NCBI GenBank assembly: GCA_943788345.1
Contig: CALSPX010000011.1
Location: 124,001 to 188,000, forward strand
Direction of reading: 5' to 3'
Source of the DNA: Ascidiaceihabitans sp023955215
Lineage (GTDB): Bacteria; Pseudomonadota; Alphaproteobacteria; Rhodobacterales; Rhodobacteraceae
Length of the DNA stretch: 64,000 nt
This document shows positions 1 through 8,941 of the stretch, one piece after another. Position 1 is the stretch's first letter, and each line of letters begins with the position of its first letter. The notes below the pieces were generated by a model that did no database searches, had not been told where the DNA came from, and worked only from the letters and a program-made list of their open reading frames with translations. Made by a program: the position numbers and the translations under genes.

Positions 1-537
1 TCACCCGGCAAAGGGGCACGTTTGTTTACCGCCAATAACGGCCGTAAAGTGCTAGTCGCACAAGCGCTTGGTCAGGTGTTCATGAAACGCCCATTTGACG
101 ATCCATTTTCTGCGATTGAACCTGTGTTTAAGACTCACCCACTTGGTGGTCAGGCCGATGCAATCATTGTGGATTTCCACTGCGAAGCGACATCTGAAAA
201 GATGGCGATGGGGCATTGGTGTGATGGACGCGCCAGCTTGATGGTCGGGACACACACGCACGTGCCAACCAGCGATGCGATGATCATGCAAAAAGGTATG
301 GGGTATCTGACGGACGCGGGTATGTGCGGGGACTATAACTCGGTCATCGGCATGGAAAAATCCGAACCGCTGCGCCGCTTTATCACTGGTATGCCCAAAG
401 AACGGTTTACACCTGCAGCTGGCGACGCGACCCTATCAGGTGTCTACATCGAGACGGACGATAAGACCGGTAAGGCGACACGCATTGAAATGGTACGCCA
501 AGGTGGTGCGCTGTCTCAAGCGGGCCCAAAGGGCTAG
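1..537 (+). CDS. YmdB-family metallophosphoesterase, C-terminal part
   Basis: The frame is open from the first base and ends at TAG 535-537, so only the last 178 residues are present. Motifs typical of the TIGR00282/YmdB family are visible: VDFHCEATSEK, then GTHTHVPT, then TDAGMCGDYNSVIGM. The histidines of DFH and GTHTH are metal ligands in this family. Members are cytoplasmic dinuclear-metal phosphodiesterases; Bacillus YmdB hydrolyses cyclic nucleotides, but the substrate in alphaproteobacteria is not settled. The next gene starts on the base after the stop, so the two are probably cotranscribed. Family assignment is firm; physiological role is not visible from sequence. Confidence 0.85.
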   Translation, partial: SPGKGARLFTANNGRKVLVAQALGQVFMKRPFDDPFSAIEPVFKTHPLGGQADAIIVDFHCEATSEKMAMGHWCDGRASLMVGTHTHVPTSDAMIMQKGMGYLTDAGMCGDYNSVIGMEKSEPLRRFITGMPKERFTPAAGDATLSGVYIETDDKTGKATRIEMVRQGGALSQAGPKG

Positions 538-1474
538 ATGAACCAACGCCAACTTCTTGGGTATAGCCTTGTCCTGATCATCTTAGGGATGGGTTGGAGC
601 TTTACCCAACCGATGTCCAAGTTGGCTGTGAGCGAAGGCTATCAACCTTTTGGCCTGATATTTTGGCAGGCGGCTATAGGGGCGGCCCTGTTGGCGGTCG
701 TTAGCTTGGTCCGTGGTAAAGGTCTGCCCTTGGGTCCTGCGCAGTTGCGGGTCTATTTGATTATCGCACTAATTGGCACCGTGATCCCCAACTCCGCGAC
801 TTACCAAGCTGCGGTGCATCTGCCCTCAGGTATCTTATCCATCCTGCTTTCTATGGTCCCTATCTTTGCCTTTCCTGTCGCACTTGCCCTTGGCAATGAC
901 CGGTTTGAGGCGCGCCGTTTGGGCGGGCTGTTCCTTGGTTTGGCCGGCGTCTTGATGATTGTTCTTCCCTCTGCCAGCATCCCTCAAATGGGATCTGCTT
1001 TTTGGGTAATGATCGCGCTGATAGGTGGCGCGTGCTACGCATGTGAGGGCAATTACGTGGCTAAATGGGGCACTGCAGGGATGGATTCAATCCAAGTTCT
1101 ACTGGGTGCATCATTGGTTGGAGCGATTATTTCGCTGCCTCTGGCGTTGGCCACGGGGCAGTGGATCAACCCGATGCCGCCCTACGGTATTCCGGATTAT
1201 GCGCATATCTTAGGCTCTTTGATTCATGTGATGGTTTACGCCGGTTACGTATGGCTCGGTGAGGCGCACGGGGCCCGTATTTGCGGTTCAGGTCAGTTAT
1301 CTTGTGACGGTCTTTGGCGTGTTTTGGGCCAAGGTCATTTTGAGCGAAACTTATGTGCCGCAAGTTTGGCTGGCGCTTTTGGCGATGTTGGCGGGGATGT
1401 ATTTGGTACAGCCGCGCAAGCCAAGTGAACCGGTTGCGCCGGGTGCCTCGATGGATCAAACTGGTCGCAACTAA
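538..1474 (+). pseudogene. EamA/DMT-family permease, frameshifted near 1258
   Basis: The reading frame starts with ATG directly after the YmdB stop and encodes a ten-helix drug/metabolite transporter (two EamA repeats). Around 1255-1260 the good sequence leaves this frame: after residues ending AGYVWL the original frame gives poor sequence to a stop at 1428, while the +1 frame continues with VRRTGPVFAVQV and VFWAKVILSE, typical of the last EamA helices, to the stop at 1474. Removing one G from the GG at 1258-1259 restores one ORF of about 311 aa, the normal family length. This is either a real frameshift or a base-call error. Substrate unknown; members export amino acids and metabolites across the inner membrane. 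Confidence 0.8.
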
Positions 1475-1487
1475 AATAGGTAGCTCC

Positions 1488-3266
1488 ATGGCATTCTTTG
1501 AGTTCTCGCAAACCGGTAGCGCAATTCTAACCCTCACTGTCGTTGCGATCATGTTCATCCTGTTTTTACGCGAAACCTTCCCCACGGAAGTTGTCGCAAT
1601 CACAGGCGCGGCTTTGATGCTAGGGTTAGGGTTGTTGCCATATGAAGATGCCCTTCAGGTGCTTTCAAACCCAGCGCCTTGGACCATTGCCGCGATGTTC
1701 ATCATTATGGGGGCGTTGGTGCGCACAGGTGCGCTAGAGGCATTTACAGGGCAGGCGGACCGTGTAGCGCAAACCAATCCCGCATTGGCTATTGTGTTGC
1801 TGATGACCTTTGTCGTGCTGTCATCAGCGATTGTGTCGAACACGCCGGTTGTGGTTGTGATGATCCCTGTGTTTGTTCAGCTTGCCAAGACGATGGGCAT
1901 TGCCTCGTCTAAGATGCTAATCCCGCTGAGCTACGCCGCGATTTTGGGTGGGACACTGACTTTGATCGGGACATCGACCAACTTGTTGGTTGATGGTGTC
2001 GCCCGTGCCCAAGGGTTGGCTGGATTTACGATTTTCGAGGTTACGCCGCTAGGTATCATCCTTGTGATTTGGGGCATGATCTATCTACGCTTTGTCGCAC
2101 CGATGTTATTGCCGGATCGCGAAAGCATGACGGACTTGTTGTCCGATAGGTCCCGCATGAAGTTCTTTACCGAAGCGGTCATTCCCCCCGAATCCAACTT
2201 GATCGGTCGCGAAGTCACTGGCGTTCAATTGTTCAAACGCGAAGGTGTGCGCTTGATCGATGTTATTCGTGGCGATCGGTCTTTGCGCCGCAATCTTCAG
2301 GGTGTTGAGCTGGCCGTGGGTGACCGCGTCGTTTTGCGAACCCAAATTACTGAACTGTTGTCACTGCAGCGAAACAAAGAACTAAAGCGTGTTGACCAGG
2401 TTTCGGCAGTGGAGACCACAACCGTTGAGGCATTGATTACACCCGGTTGTAAGATGATTGGCCGCTCATTGGGTTCACTGCGCTTACGCCGTCGGTTCGC
2501 AGTTTATCCATTGGCTGTGCATCGACGTAACCAGAATATTGGGCGTCAATTGGATGACCTGATTGTGAAAGTGGGTGACACCCTTTTGCTAGAAGGTGCG
2601 CCTGCGGATATTCAACGTCTGTCGATTGAGATGGAAATGGTTGACGTGTCCAAACCGTCTGCGCGTGCGTTTCGTCGAAGCCATGCGCCGCTCGTTATTG
2701 CAGCGCTTATTGGGTTGGTGACCTTGGCAGCACTGGGTGTCGCCCCAATCTTCTTGCTATCGATTCTAGCGGTTTCGTTTGTTTTGATCACACGCTGCAT
2801 AGATGCGGAAGAAGCGTTTTCCTTTGTGGATGGCCGTCTTCTGGCGCTGATTTTTTCGATGCTTGCCATTGGTGCGGCACTTGAGGCCTCGGGTGCCGTT
2901 GCACTGATCGTGAATGCAATTGCGCCGGCACTGGGTAATTTGCCGCCTTTCCTCATAATCTGGGCTATCTATTTGTTGACCTCAGTGTTGACTGAATTGG
3001 TTAGCAACAATGCTGTGGCTGTTGTGGTTACGCCTATCGCTATTGGATTGGCCACGGCTCTTGGGATTGATCCGCGCCCGCTTGTTGTGGCGGTTATGGT
3101 GGCGGCCTCTGCCAGTTTTGCCACGCCAATCGGGTATCAAACCAATATGTTGGTTTACGGTCCGGGTGGCTATAAATTCACAGACTTCATGCGCGTTGGT
3201 ATTCCTTTGAACCTAAGTATCGGAGTTCTAGCATCAGCGGTTATCCCAATTCTTTGGCCCTTGTGA
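1488..3266 (+). CDS. SLC13-family permease with RCK-C (TrkA-C) domains
   Basis: 592 aa inner-membrane protein. N-terminal transmembrane half (residues 1-210) contains the family signature region with SNTPVVVVMIPVF and GTSTNLLVDG. A soluble central part of about residues 225-400 has two TrkA-C-like modules (VQLFKREGVRLIDVIRGD and LRLRRRFAVYPLAVHRR). A second membrane half carries SNNAVAVVVTPIA and ATPIGYQTNMLVYGPGGY. This architecture is found in putative sodium-coupled anion (sulfate or dicarboxylate) permeases. The frame is open further upstream, but ATG 1488 lies 13 bases after the end of the frame-corrected EamA gene and fits the family N-terminus. It is a distant paralogue of the minus-strand gene ending at 4523. 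Substrate cannot be read from sequence. Confidence 0.85.
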   Translation: MAFFEFSQTGSAILTLTVVAIMFILFLRETFPTEVVAITGAALMLGLGLLPYEDALQVLSNPAPWTIAAMFIIMGALVRTGALEAFTGQADRVAQTNPALAIVLLMTFVVLSSAIVSNTPVVVVMIPVFVQLAKTMGIASSKMLIPLSYAAILGGTLTLIGTSTNLLVDGVARAQGLAGFTIFEVTPLGIILVIWGMIYLRFVAPMLLPDRESMTDLLSDRSRMKFFTEAVIPPESNLIGREVTGVQLFKREGVRLIDVIRGDRSLRRNLQGVELAVGDRVVLRTQITELLSLQRNKELKRVDQVSAVETTTVEALITPGCKMIGRSLGSLRLRRRFAVYPLAVHRRNQNIGRQLDDLIVKVGDTLLLEGAPADIQRLSIEMEMVDVSKPSARAFRRSHAPLVIAALIGLVTLAALGVAPIFLLSILAVSFVLITRCIDAEEAFSFVDGRLLALIFSMLAIGAALEASGAVALIVNAIAPALGNLPPFLIIWAIYLLTSVLTELVSNNAVAVVVTPIAIGLATALGIDPRPLVVAVMVAASASFATPIGYQTNMLVYGPGGYKFTDFMRVGIPLNLSIGVLASAVIPILWPL

Positions 3267-3333
3267 CTTTGCCCTATAGTGACCTAAGATTGCGAAATCA
3301 CTTTGATCCCATTTTTCACCCGAGGTTTTACAC

Positions 3334-3534
3334 ATGAAACAAGTTATCAAAGAAACGACAGACGAAGACCTGATCAAGCAATTCCTTGAGAAAGGTGGCA
3401 AAGTCAGTCGCGGCAAAACAAAACCAATGCCAAGTGATCTGGGCATCAGCAACAACAGCTGGGGCAACAAGATGACGAAGGAAGAAAAGGCTGTTGTGAA
3501 GGCTGCTGAAGTGGCTGCAAAAGCGAAGAAGTAG
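3334..3534 (+). CDS. Small lysine-rich conserved hypothetical protein
   Basis: 66 aa, strongly basic, with a Lys/Ala-rich helical tail (residues 48-66, ending KAAEVAAKAKK). No signal peptide or membrane segment is visible, so it is probably cytoplasmic. It stands alone between two transporter genes and is followed 38 bases later by a strong hairpin terminator, which supports expression as a short monocistronic message. I do not recognise a domain; the composition would suit a nucleic-acid-binding or ribosome-associated protein, but that is only a guess. Coding is supported by length, clean start and codon use like its neighbours. Confidence 0.6.
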   Translation: MKQVIKETTDEDLIKQFLEKGGKVSRGKTKPMPSDLGISNNSWGNKMTKEEKAVVKAAEVAAKAKK

Positions 3535-3571
3535 TTCAGTCTTTTAGAGATGCAGTATTGGAATATGTTTT

Positions 3572-3597
3572 GGGGCCTTCGGGCCCCTTAAGTTTTT
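3572..3597. terminator. Bidirectional Rho-independent terminator
   Basis: Six-base-pair GC stem, GGGGCC (3572-3577) and GGCCCC (3582-3587), closed by a stable TTCG tetraloop and followed by TTAAGTTTTT. It lies in the convergent junction between the small lysine-rich gene and the BASS symporter gene, whose stop codon begins at 3588, so it can end plus-strand transcripts and probably minus-strand ones too. Confidence 0.8.
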
Positions 3598-4445
3598 CTG
3601 TACCAAAAAACAAAGGGTGCCACGACGATATACATCACGATGCCATAGACCGCAGATGGCAGCCCCATCTCCGAAAGCCCACCTGATTGTGTTGAGACGA
3701 AAGAGGCGAGTGCGATGCCGACAGTGGCGTTTTGCAATCCTGCTTCGATAGAAACCGTCTTAACCTCTTTCCACGCCAACCCTGAAGCCTTTGCCACAAG
3801 AAGCCCCATGATCAGCAGTGACAAGCTGAGTGTGACGAGAATGGGGCCCAATTTTGAAATGTTGGCCGTGAAGGTGTCCCAGCCACTGAAAAGGGCTGCA
3901 ACAACGATGATCGAAAACAACCCTGCGCCGATGAGCGAAAATGTTGGTTCAATGCGAATTGAAAATCCGGGACGCAGATACCTCACTGTCATTCCAAGAA
4001 GTACAGGTATTGTCGTGACGACAAAGACCGCCAGCGCCAGGCCTGTGATTGTAACTTCGGGTGCGTTGGCCCCCATAAAATGAATGACGGACCATGAGGC
4101 CACGAAGGGCACCGTTATGATATTGAGAAGGCTAACTACGGCTGTCAATGACACTGAAAGTGCAACATCGCCTTTGGCAATCTTGGTTGCGATATTGGTC
4201 GTCACGCCGCCAGGGCAAAGGGACAACAGCATGATCCCAAAGGCTAATTCGCCGGTAATTCCAAACATCAAAGTCATAAGATATGCCATTAGTGGAACAA
4301 ATACGATCTGCGCACCGGCTCCTATGGCGAAGGCCTCTGGTCGTATCATGACGCGTTTGAAATCATCCAGCGTTAGACCAATACCCAGTGACAGCATTAT
4401 AACGACTAAAGACAGTGGCAAAGCCCCGTTTACAAATATATCCAC
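3588..4445 (-). CDS. Bile acid:sodium symporter (BASS) family transporter
   Basis: 285 aa, about nine to ten membrane helices, with the family's conserved stretch LLSLCPGGVTTNIAT early in the protein and EAGLQNATVGIALA near the C-terminus, the two crossing motifs of the BASS fold that bind sodium. The open frame reaches TTG at 4463, but GTG at 4445 is preceded by GGAG seven bases upstream and is the better start. Bacterial members carry bile acids, pantoate or other organic anions in symport with sodium; the ligand here cannot be deduced. The gene precedes nothing obvious in an operon: the upstream SLC13 gene ends 77 bases before it on the same strand in reverse order. Confidence 0.85.
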   Translation of the reverse strand: MDIFVNGALPLSLVVIMLSLGIGLTLDDFKRVMIRPEAFAIGAGAQIVFVPLMAYLMTLMFGITGELAFGIMLLSLCPGGVTTNIATKIAKGDVALSVSLTAVVSLLNIITVPFVASWSVIHFMGANAPEVTITGLALAVFVVTTIPVLLGMTVRYLRPGFSIRIEPTFSLIGAGLFSIIVVAALFSGWDTFTANISKLGPILVTLSLSLLIMGLLVAKASGLAWKEVKTVSIEAGLQNATVGIALASFVSTQSGGLSEMGLPSAVYGIVMYIVVAPFVFWYRKT

Positions 4446-4522
4446 GTAAAATCTCCAGCTCAAATAGCTTATTTATTGGGCTATCAGCACGATCTTGCAA
4501 GCAGGTTTTCTACCTTTGCGTG

Positions 4523-6295
4523 CTACAGCGGCCAGAATACAAGAATAGCGGGGATCGAGACTGCGACGATTATGATCTCAAGTGGGAGACCCATGCGCCA
4601 ATAGTCACCGAAGGAGTATCCGCCGGGGCCCAAAATAAGCGTGTTATTCTTGTGTCCGATTGGTGTGAGGAATGCAGAAGATGCCGCAACTGCAACCGCC
4701 ATTAGGAACGGATCGGGTGACACGCCAAGAGACTGGGCCATCTGGATGCCTACGGGTGCTGCAACGATCGTGGTCGCTGTGTTGTTCAATACATCAGACA
4801 GCGTCATCGTAACGATCATCAGGACAGTCAAAACGGCCCATGCAGGCATACCTGCTGTCCAGCCCAACAATGCACCAGAGATTAACCCAGTCCCACCAGA
4901 TGTTTCAAGCGCGGCGCCCAACGGGATCATGGACCCAAGCAGGACAACCACAGGCCATTCAATATGCGTGTACAGTTCAGACAAAGGTACGATACGCGTC
5001 AGAACATAGGCGATGACAACGAGGCCTAACGCAACAGGTAGATAAATTAGACCAAGGCTGGCGGCGATTACTGCGCCTGCGAACATGCCAATGGCGAGCC
5101 AGACTTTGCTGTTTTCTGTGACGGCCAGACCGCGATCAGCAAGGGGCAGGCACCCCAACCAGTCGGTCACGTCATGGCCGCGATTGCGCGGGACAAGAAG
5201 CAACAGAATGTCGCCGGCTTGGATGGGGGTTTTACGCACTTGGTTTTTGATTTGCGTGACGCCGCGTGAAATTCCCATCAGCACAGCGCTTTGACGCCAT
5301 GCTAGGCCAACTGCTTGGGCGGTGCGGCCAACCAAACGGCTGGTTTCTTTAACAACGACCTCAATAATTTCAACGCCTTCACCCGCAGCGTTTAGGCGTT
5401 CTGTGCGTTCTACATCGGACAGGGCCAAATCAAGTGATGTGCGAAATTCGTCCAGTGCGTCTGGTGTCGCTTCTAGAACCAGCGCATCGCCTGCTTTCAA
5501 CGCAGTATTACGGGCTTGGCCATAGCGGCGCTTGCCGTCGCGGATAAGACCTAAGATCGCGACGTCTGTTTTTTCGGCCTCTGCCTCAAGCTCAGACAAG
5601 CGTTTGCCAATATGTTTGCTGCCATCTGGGACAGTCAGTTCGGCAATGTATTCAGCTAGGTCATCAGAAGTCGATCCGTTCTCGTCTCGTGCGGGGATTA
5701 AGCGCCAACCGACCAAAGCCACGAATGTCATGCCTGCAATGGCTGCGATGCCGCCTACGGGGGCAAAATCAAACATCTTAAACGGCGCACCAAGGCTTTC
5801 TTCGCGGATGGCAGCGATGATGATATTGGGTGGGGTACCTATCAGTGTCACCATGCCACCAAGGATCGTCGCAAAGCTTAGTGGCATAAGAGACAGACCG
5901 GGACTGCGGCCAGCCTTGCGTGCAGTTTGTACATCAACGGGCATCAACAGGGCCAATGCGGCAACGTTGTTCATGAAGGCGGATAGGATACCACCAATTG
6001 CGCCCATCAAGGTGATGTGAGCGCCAAGTGATCGGCTGGCATCAACGAGGGTGCGGGTGATCAAGAACACAGCGCCAGAACGAACCAGCCCTGCGGAAAT
6101 CACTAGGACAAGTGCGACCACCAAGGTTGCAGGATGCCCAAAGCCGGAGAAGGCGTCTTTTTGCGGTACCACCCCAAGGACAACCCCGACCATCAAGGCC
6201 GAAAAGGCAACGATATCATAACGAAAACGGCCCCACAGCAGCAGGCCAAAGACCGCGCCAAAGAGAGAGAATAAAATGATTTGATCTGTGCTCAT
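4523..6295 (-). CDS. SLC13-family permease with RCK-C (TrkA-C) domains (second copy)
   Basis: 590 aa with the same layout as the plus-strand gene at 1488: membrane half with FMNNVAALALLMPV and GTPPNIIIAAIREE, two soluble TrkA-C modules (about residues 205-295 and 300-385), then a second membrane half with VLNNTATTIVAAPVG and LTPIGHKNNTLILGPGGY. The NN/GTPPN signatures are those of sodium-coupled anion permeases. Sequence identity to the other copy is clearly low, so this is an old paralogue and not a recent duplication. It probably shares a transcript with the BASS gene that follows on the same strand. The substrate is unknown; sulfate and dicarboxylates are the usual candidates. Confidence 0.85.
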   Translation of the reverse strand: MSTDQIILFSLFGAVFGLLLWGRFRYDIVAFSALMVGVVLGVVPQKDAFSGFGHPATLVVALVLVISAGLVRSGAVFLITRTLVDASRSLGAHITLMGAIGGILSAFMNNVAALALLMPVDVQTARKAGRSPGLSLMPLSFATILGGMVTLIGTPPNIIIAAIREESLGAPFKMFDFAPVGGIAAIAGMTFVALVGWRLIPARDENGSTSDDLAEYIAELTVPDGSKHIGKRLSELEAEAEKTDVAILGLIRDGKRRYGQARNTALKAGDALVLEATPDALDEFRTSLDLALSDVERTERLNAAGEGVEIIEVVVKETSRLVGRTAQAVGLAWRQSAVLMGISRGVTQIKNQVRKTPIQAGDILLLLVPRNRGHDVTDWLGCLPLADRGLAVTENSKVWLAIGMFAGAVIAASLGLIYLPVALGLVVIAYVLTRIVPLSELYTHIEWPVVVLLGSMIPLGAALETSGGTGLISGALLGWTAGMPAWAVLTVLMIVTMTLSDVLNNTATTIVAAPVGIQMAQSLGVSPDPFLMAVAVAASSAFLTPIGHKNNTLILGPGGYSFGDYWRMGLPLEIIIVAVSIPAILVFWPL

Positions 6296-6395
6296 GCCCT
6301 AACCCTATGCGCTGCATTTGTCAGGGGCCAGAGCCATTTAGGGGGAATTCGCGCCTCTATTGTGACGCTGGTTTCACTTGATCCACGCTGTGGGC

Positions 6396-6425
6396 TTGCT
6401 CTTGGACCGTGACGTGCCCTATAGA
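6396..6425 (+). promoter_or_regulatory. Possible sigma-70-type promoter of yebC
   Basis: TTGCTC (6396-6401) and TATAGA (6420-6425) are separated by 18 bases and lie 42 bases before the yebC start, in a gap between divergent genes. The match is partial and was picked by eye, so this is tentative. Confidence 0.3.
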
Positions 6426-6466
6426 AACGTCCAAACATAATTACCTAATCAACGCTGGAGGCTCCT

Positions 6467-7207
6467 ATGGCAGGCCACTCAAAATGGGCTAATATTCAAC
6501 ACCGTAAAGGTCGTCAGGATAAATTGCGCGCCAAGCTGTTTTCGAAAATGGCAAAAGAGATCACTGTGGCTGCCAAAATGGGCGACCCTGATCCGGATAA
6601 AAACCCACGTCTTCGCATGGCTGTTAAAGAAGCCAAATCCAGCTCTGTGCCCAAAGAGGTGATTGAACGCGCCATCAAAAAATCCCAAGCGGGTGAAGGC
6701 GACGATTACGAAGAAATCCGTTATGAGGGTTATGGCCCGAACGGCGTTGCTGTGATCGTTGAGGCGATGACGGACAACCGCAACCGCACAGCATCTACTG
6801 TGCGCTCTACATTCACAAAATGTGGCGGCAACTTGGGTGAAACGGGCAGTGTTGGCTTCATGTTCGACCGTAAAGGTGCGGTTGAATATCCAGCGACTGT
6901 CGGCGATGCGGACACTGTTATGATGGCCGCTATTGAAGCGGGCGCTGAGGATGTTGAATCATCAGAAGATGGCCACACTGTTTGGTGTGCCGACACAGAC
7001 CTGAACGAGGTTTCAAATGCGCTTGAGGCGGAGCTGGGTGAGTCTTCTTCAACCAAATTGGTTTGGAAGCCGACCATCTCTACAGAGATGGACCTAGAGG
7101 GCATGGAGAAACTGATGCGCCTTATCGATGCGCTTGAAGATGATGATGACGTGCAACGCGTTACATCGAACTTTGAAGCCAGCGACGAGGTTATGGAGCA
7201 GCTTTAA
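6467..7207 (+). CDS. yebC: YebC/PmpR-family regulator (TACO1-like)
   Basis: 246 aa, the standard family length. The N-terminus MAGHSKWANIQHRK is the family hallmark, followed by the conserved RLRMAVKEAKSSSVPKEVIERAI region and an acidic C-terminus. Family members were described as DNA-binding regulators (PmpR) and more recently as ribosome-associated factors that help translation of difficult motifs, like human TACO1. A GGAGG ribosome binding site lies 8 bases before ATG 6467. The gene is monocistronic, with a promoter-sized gap upstream and a hairpin terminator downstream. Confidence 0.95.
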   Translation: MAGHSKWANIQHRKGRQDKLRAKLFSKMAKEITVAAKMGDPDPDKNPRLRMAVKEAKSSSVPKEVIERAIKKSQAGEGDDYEEIRYEGYGPNGVAVIVEAMTDNRNRTASTVRSTFTKCGGNLGETGSVGFMFDRKGAVEYPATVGDADTVMMAAIEAGAEDVESSEDGHTVWCADTDLNEVSNALEAELGESSSTKLVWKPTISTEMDLEGMEKLMRLIDALEDDDDVQRVTSNFEASDEVMEQL

Positions 7208-7234
7208 GCGCTTTGTCCCGCAACTGATTGTTAC

Positions 7235-7265
7235 AACGCCGTTCCTTTCAGGGGCGGCGTTTTTC
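7235..7265 (+). terminator. Rho-independent terminator of yebC
   Basis: AACGCCG (7235-7241) pairs with CGGCGTT (7255-7261) around a 13-base loop, and the stem runs into a TTTTT tract. It begins 28 bases after the yebC stop. Confidence 0.8.
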
Positions 7266-7327
7266 GTTGATTGTGCTTTGGGCAATTGGACGATAGCACT
7301 GCTGCACTAAGTATTCGGAACTCCTGC

Positions 7328-7927
7328 ATGTATCTCACTTTTCTCCAAGGCTTTGCTCTCAGCATCACATTGATCCTCGCGATTGGTGCTCAAAATGCGT
7401 TTGTCTTGCGCCAAGGGCTGCGTGGGGCGCATATCTTTTGGGTGTGTTTGGTGTGCGGTTTTATCGACGCTGTGCTGATCTTGGCAGGGATCACCGGTTT
7501 TGGGGCGCTTGCACAATCATTGCCCTGGTTTGAAACAGCGATGCGCTATGGCGGGGCTGCGTTTTTACTATGGTATGGTTGGATGAATGCGGTCTCTGCA
7601 TGGAAAGGTGGTAACTCCCTTGAAGCAGCCGATGGGGCGGAACAATCGCTGAAAAGCACACTGGCTACATTGGTTGCTCTGTCTTTGCTGAACCCGCATG
7701 TTTACTTGGATACGATTGTGTTGATCGGTTCAATCTCTGCGCAATATGAGGACCGTGTCAGCTTTGGTTTTGGTGCAGTTACCGCGAGTATTACGTTCTT
7801 CTTTGCCCTTGGGTATGGGGCACGATTGTTACGCCCGATCTTTGCCAACCCACGGGCATGGCAGATTTTGGATGCTCTGATCGCGCTTACGATGTGGTCC
7901 ATTGCAATCAAACTGGTTTTCTTTTGA
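7328..7927 (+). CDS. argO: LysE/ArgO-family amino acid exporter
   Basis: 199 aa with about six membrane helices. The N-terminal GFALSITLILAIGAQNAFVLRQG stretch contains the GAQNAF core diagnostic of the LysE/ArgO family, and NPHVYLDTIVLIG in the middle is the second family motif. These proteins export arginine or lysine across the inner membrane, usually under control of an LysR-type ArgP/LysG regulator; no such regulator is adjacent here. The frame is open back to 7271, but ATG 7328 gives the standard N-terminus. The start follows the yebC terminator by about 60 bases, so it has its own promoter. Confidence 0.85.
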   Translation: MYLTFLQGFALSITLILAIGAQNAFVLRQGLRGAHIFWVCLVCGFIDAVLILAGITGFGALAQSLPWFETAMRYGGAAFLLWYGWMNAVSAWKGGNSLEAADGAEQSLKSTLATLVALSLLNPHVYLDTIVLIGSISAQYEDRVSFGFGAVTASITFFFALGYGARLLRPIFANPRAWQILDALIALTMWSIAIKLVFF

Positions 7928-7966
7928 TACCTTGCGGTTGTCACCACTTTGAGCGTTGATGGCGCC

Positions 7967-8872
7967 ATGATGAAATCAAATCCCTCGCGCCACCGCGCAG
8001 GCATCTTTTGGATGTTTGTGACGGGCTTATGTTTTGTAGCTGTTACGGCACTGGTGAAACATATGGGCAGTCGTGTGCCACCAGCTGAGGCTGCTTTTTT
8101 GCGGTATTTGTTGGGTTTGGTGTTCCTGTTGCCAATGTTGAAGGACTTGCGCGAGGCTAATTTGACCCCACGCCAGTGGAAGTTGTTTGGAATGCGCGGC
8201 ATGTTTCACGCAGGCGCAGTGATTTTGTGGTTTTACGCTATGACCCGCATTCCGATCGCTGAAGTGACCGCGATGAATTACCTTTCACCTGTATACGTGA
8301 CGATTGGTGCCGCAATCTTTTTGGGTGAAAAGCTAGCGATGCGTAGGATCGTTGCGATCCTGATTGCATTGTTTGGCGCCGCAATCATTTTGCGCCCGGG
8401 GTTTCGGGAAGTGTCATCCGGACATTTGGCGATGCTGGTAACTGCGATTGTATTTGCGGGGTCTTATCTCACGGCCAAGATAATGGCAGGCGAAGTCAAG
8501 CCGACCGTGGTCGTTGCTATGTTGTCCATTTTTGTGCCAATCGGGCTGGCCCCATTTGCGATTGCTGTTTGGGTAACGCCCTCCCTCAACGATCTGATGC
8601 TATTATTCTGTGTCGCTAGCTTTGCCACAGCGGGCCATTACACGATGACCTTGGCGTTTGCCGCAGCGCCGGTGACCGTTACGCAGCCCATTACATTCCT
8701 ACAATTGGTTTGGGCGGTGTTGCTGGGGGCAATCGTTTTCGGCGAACCAGTGGATATTTGGGTGGTGTTTGGTGGCGTTGTAATTCTGGCATCGGTCACT
8801 TTCATCACGTGGCGCGAAGCAGTGATGAAGCGCAGTCCTGTGACCCCTGTTGTGCATGAGACAAAGGTGTAG
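7967..8872 (+). CDS. EamA/DMT-family permease
   Basis: 301 aa with ten predicted helices in two EamA repeats; YAMTRIPIAEVTAMNYLSP and TLAFAAAPVTVTQPITFLQ are the characteristic ends of repeats one and two. These permeases move amino acids, purines or other metabolites across the inner membrane. The frame extends to a TTG at 7949; ATG 7967 (or the adjacent ATG 7970) is a more likely start, though no strong Shine-Dalgarno sequence is present. It is in the same direction as the exporter gene before it (39-base gap) and ends just before the BetI operator, so it is not part of the bet operon. Substrate unknown. Confidence 0.8.
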   Translation: MMKSNPSRHRAGIFWMFVTGLCFVAVTALVKHMGSRVPPAEAAFLRYLLGLVFLLPMLKDLREANLTPRQWKLFGMRGMFHAGAVILWFYAMTRIPIAEVTAMNYLSPVYVTIGAAIFLGEKLAMRRIVAILIALFGAAIILRPGFREVSSGHLAMLVTAIVFAGSYLTAKIMAGEVKPTVVVAMLSIFVPIGLAPFAIAVWVTPSLNDLMLLFCVASFATAGHYTMTLAFAAAPVTVTQPITFLQLVWAVLLGAIVFGEPVDIWVVFGGVVILASVTFITWREAVMKRSPVTPVVHETKV

Positions 8873-8880
8873 GCTTTTTA

Positions 8881-8900
8881 TTGATTGACGAGTCAATCAA
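8881..8900. promoter_or_regulatory. BetI-type operator palindrome upstream of betI
   Basis: TTGATTGACGAGTCAATCAA is a perfect inverted repeat with 9-base arms and a 2-base centre, 41 bases before the betI start codon. It resembles published BetI operators (TTGAAC/GTTCAA-type palindromes in bet promoters). The repeat contains TTGACG (8885-8890), usable as a -35 element, so bound BetI would block initiation. The choline response is family knowledge; only the palindrome and its position are seen here. Confidence 0.75.
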
Positions 8901-8941
8901 ACGCTGATTACGATCTCTTCTAATAAATTAGGGGATTGTGA

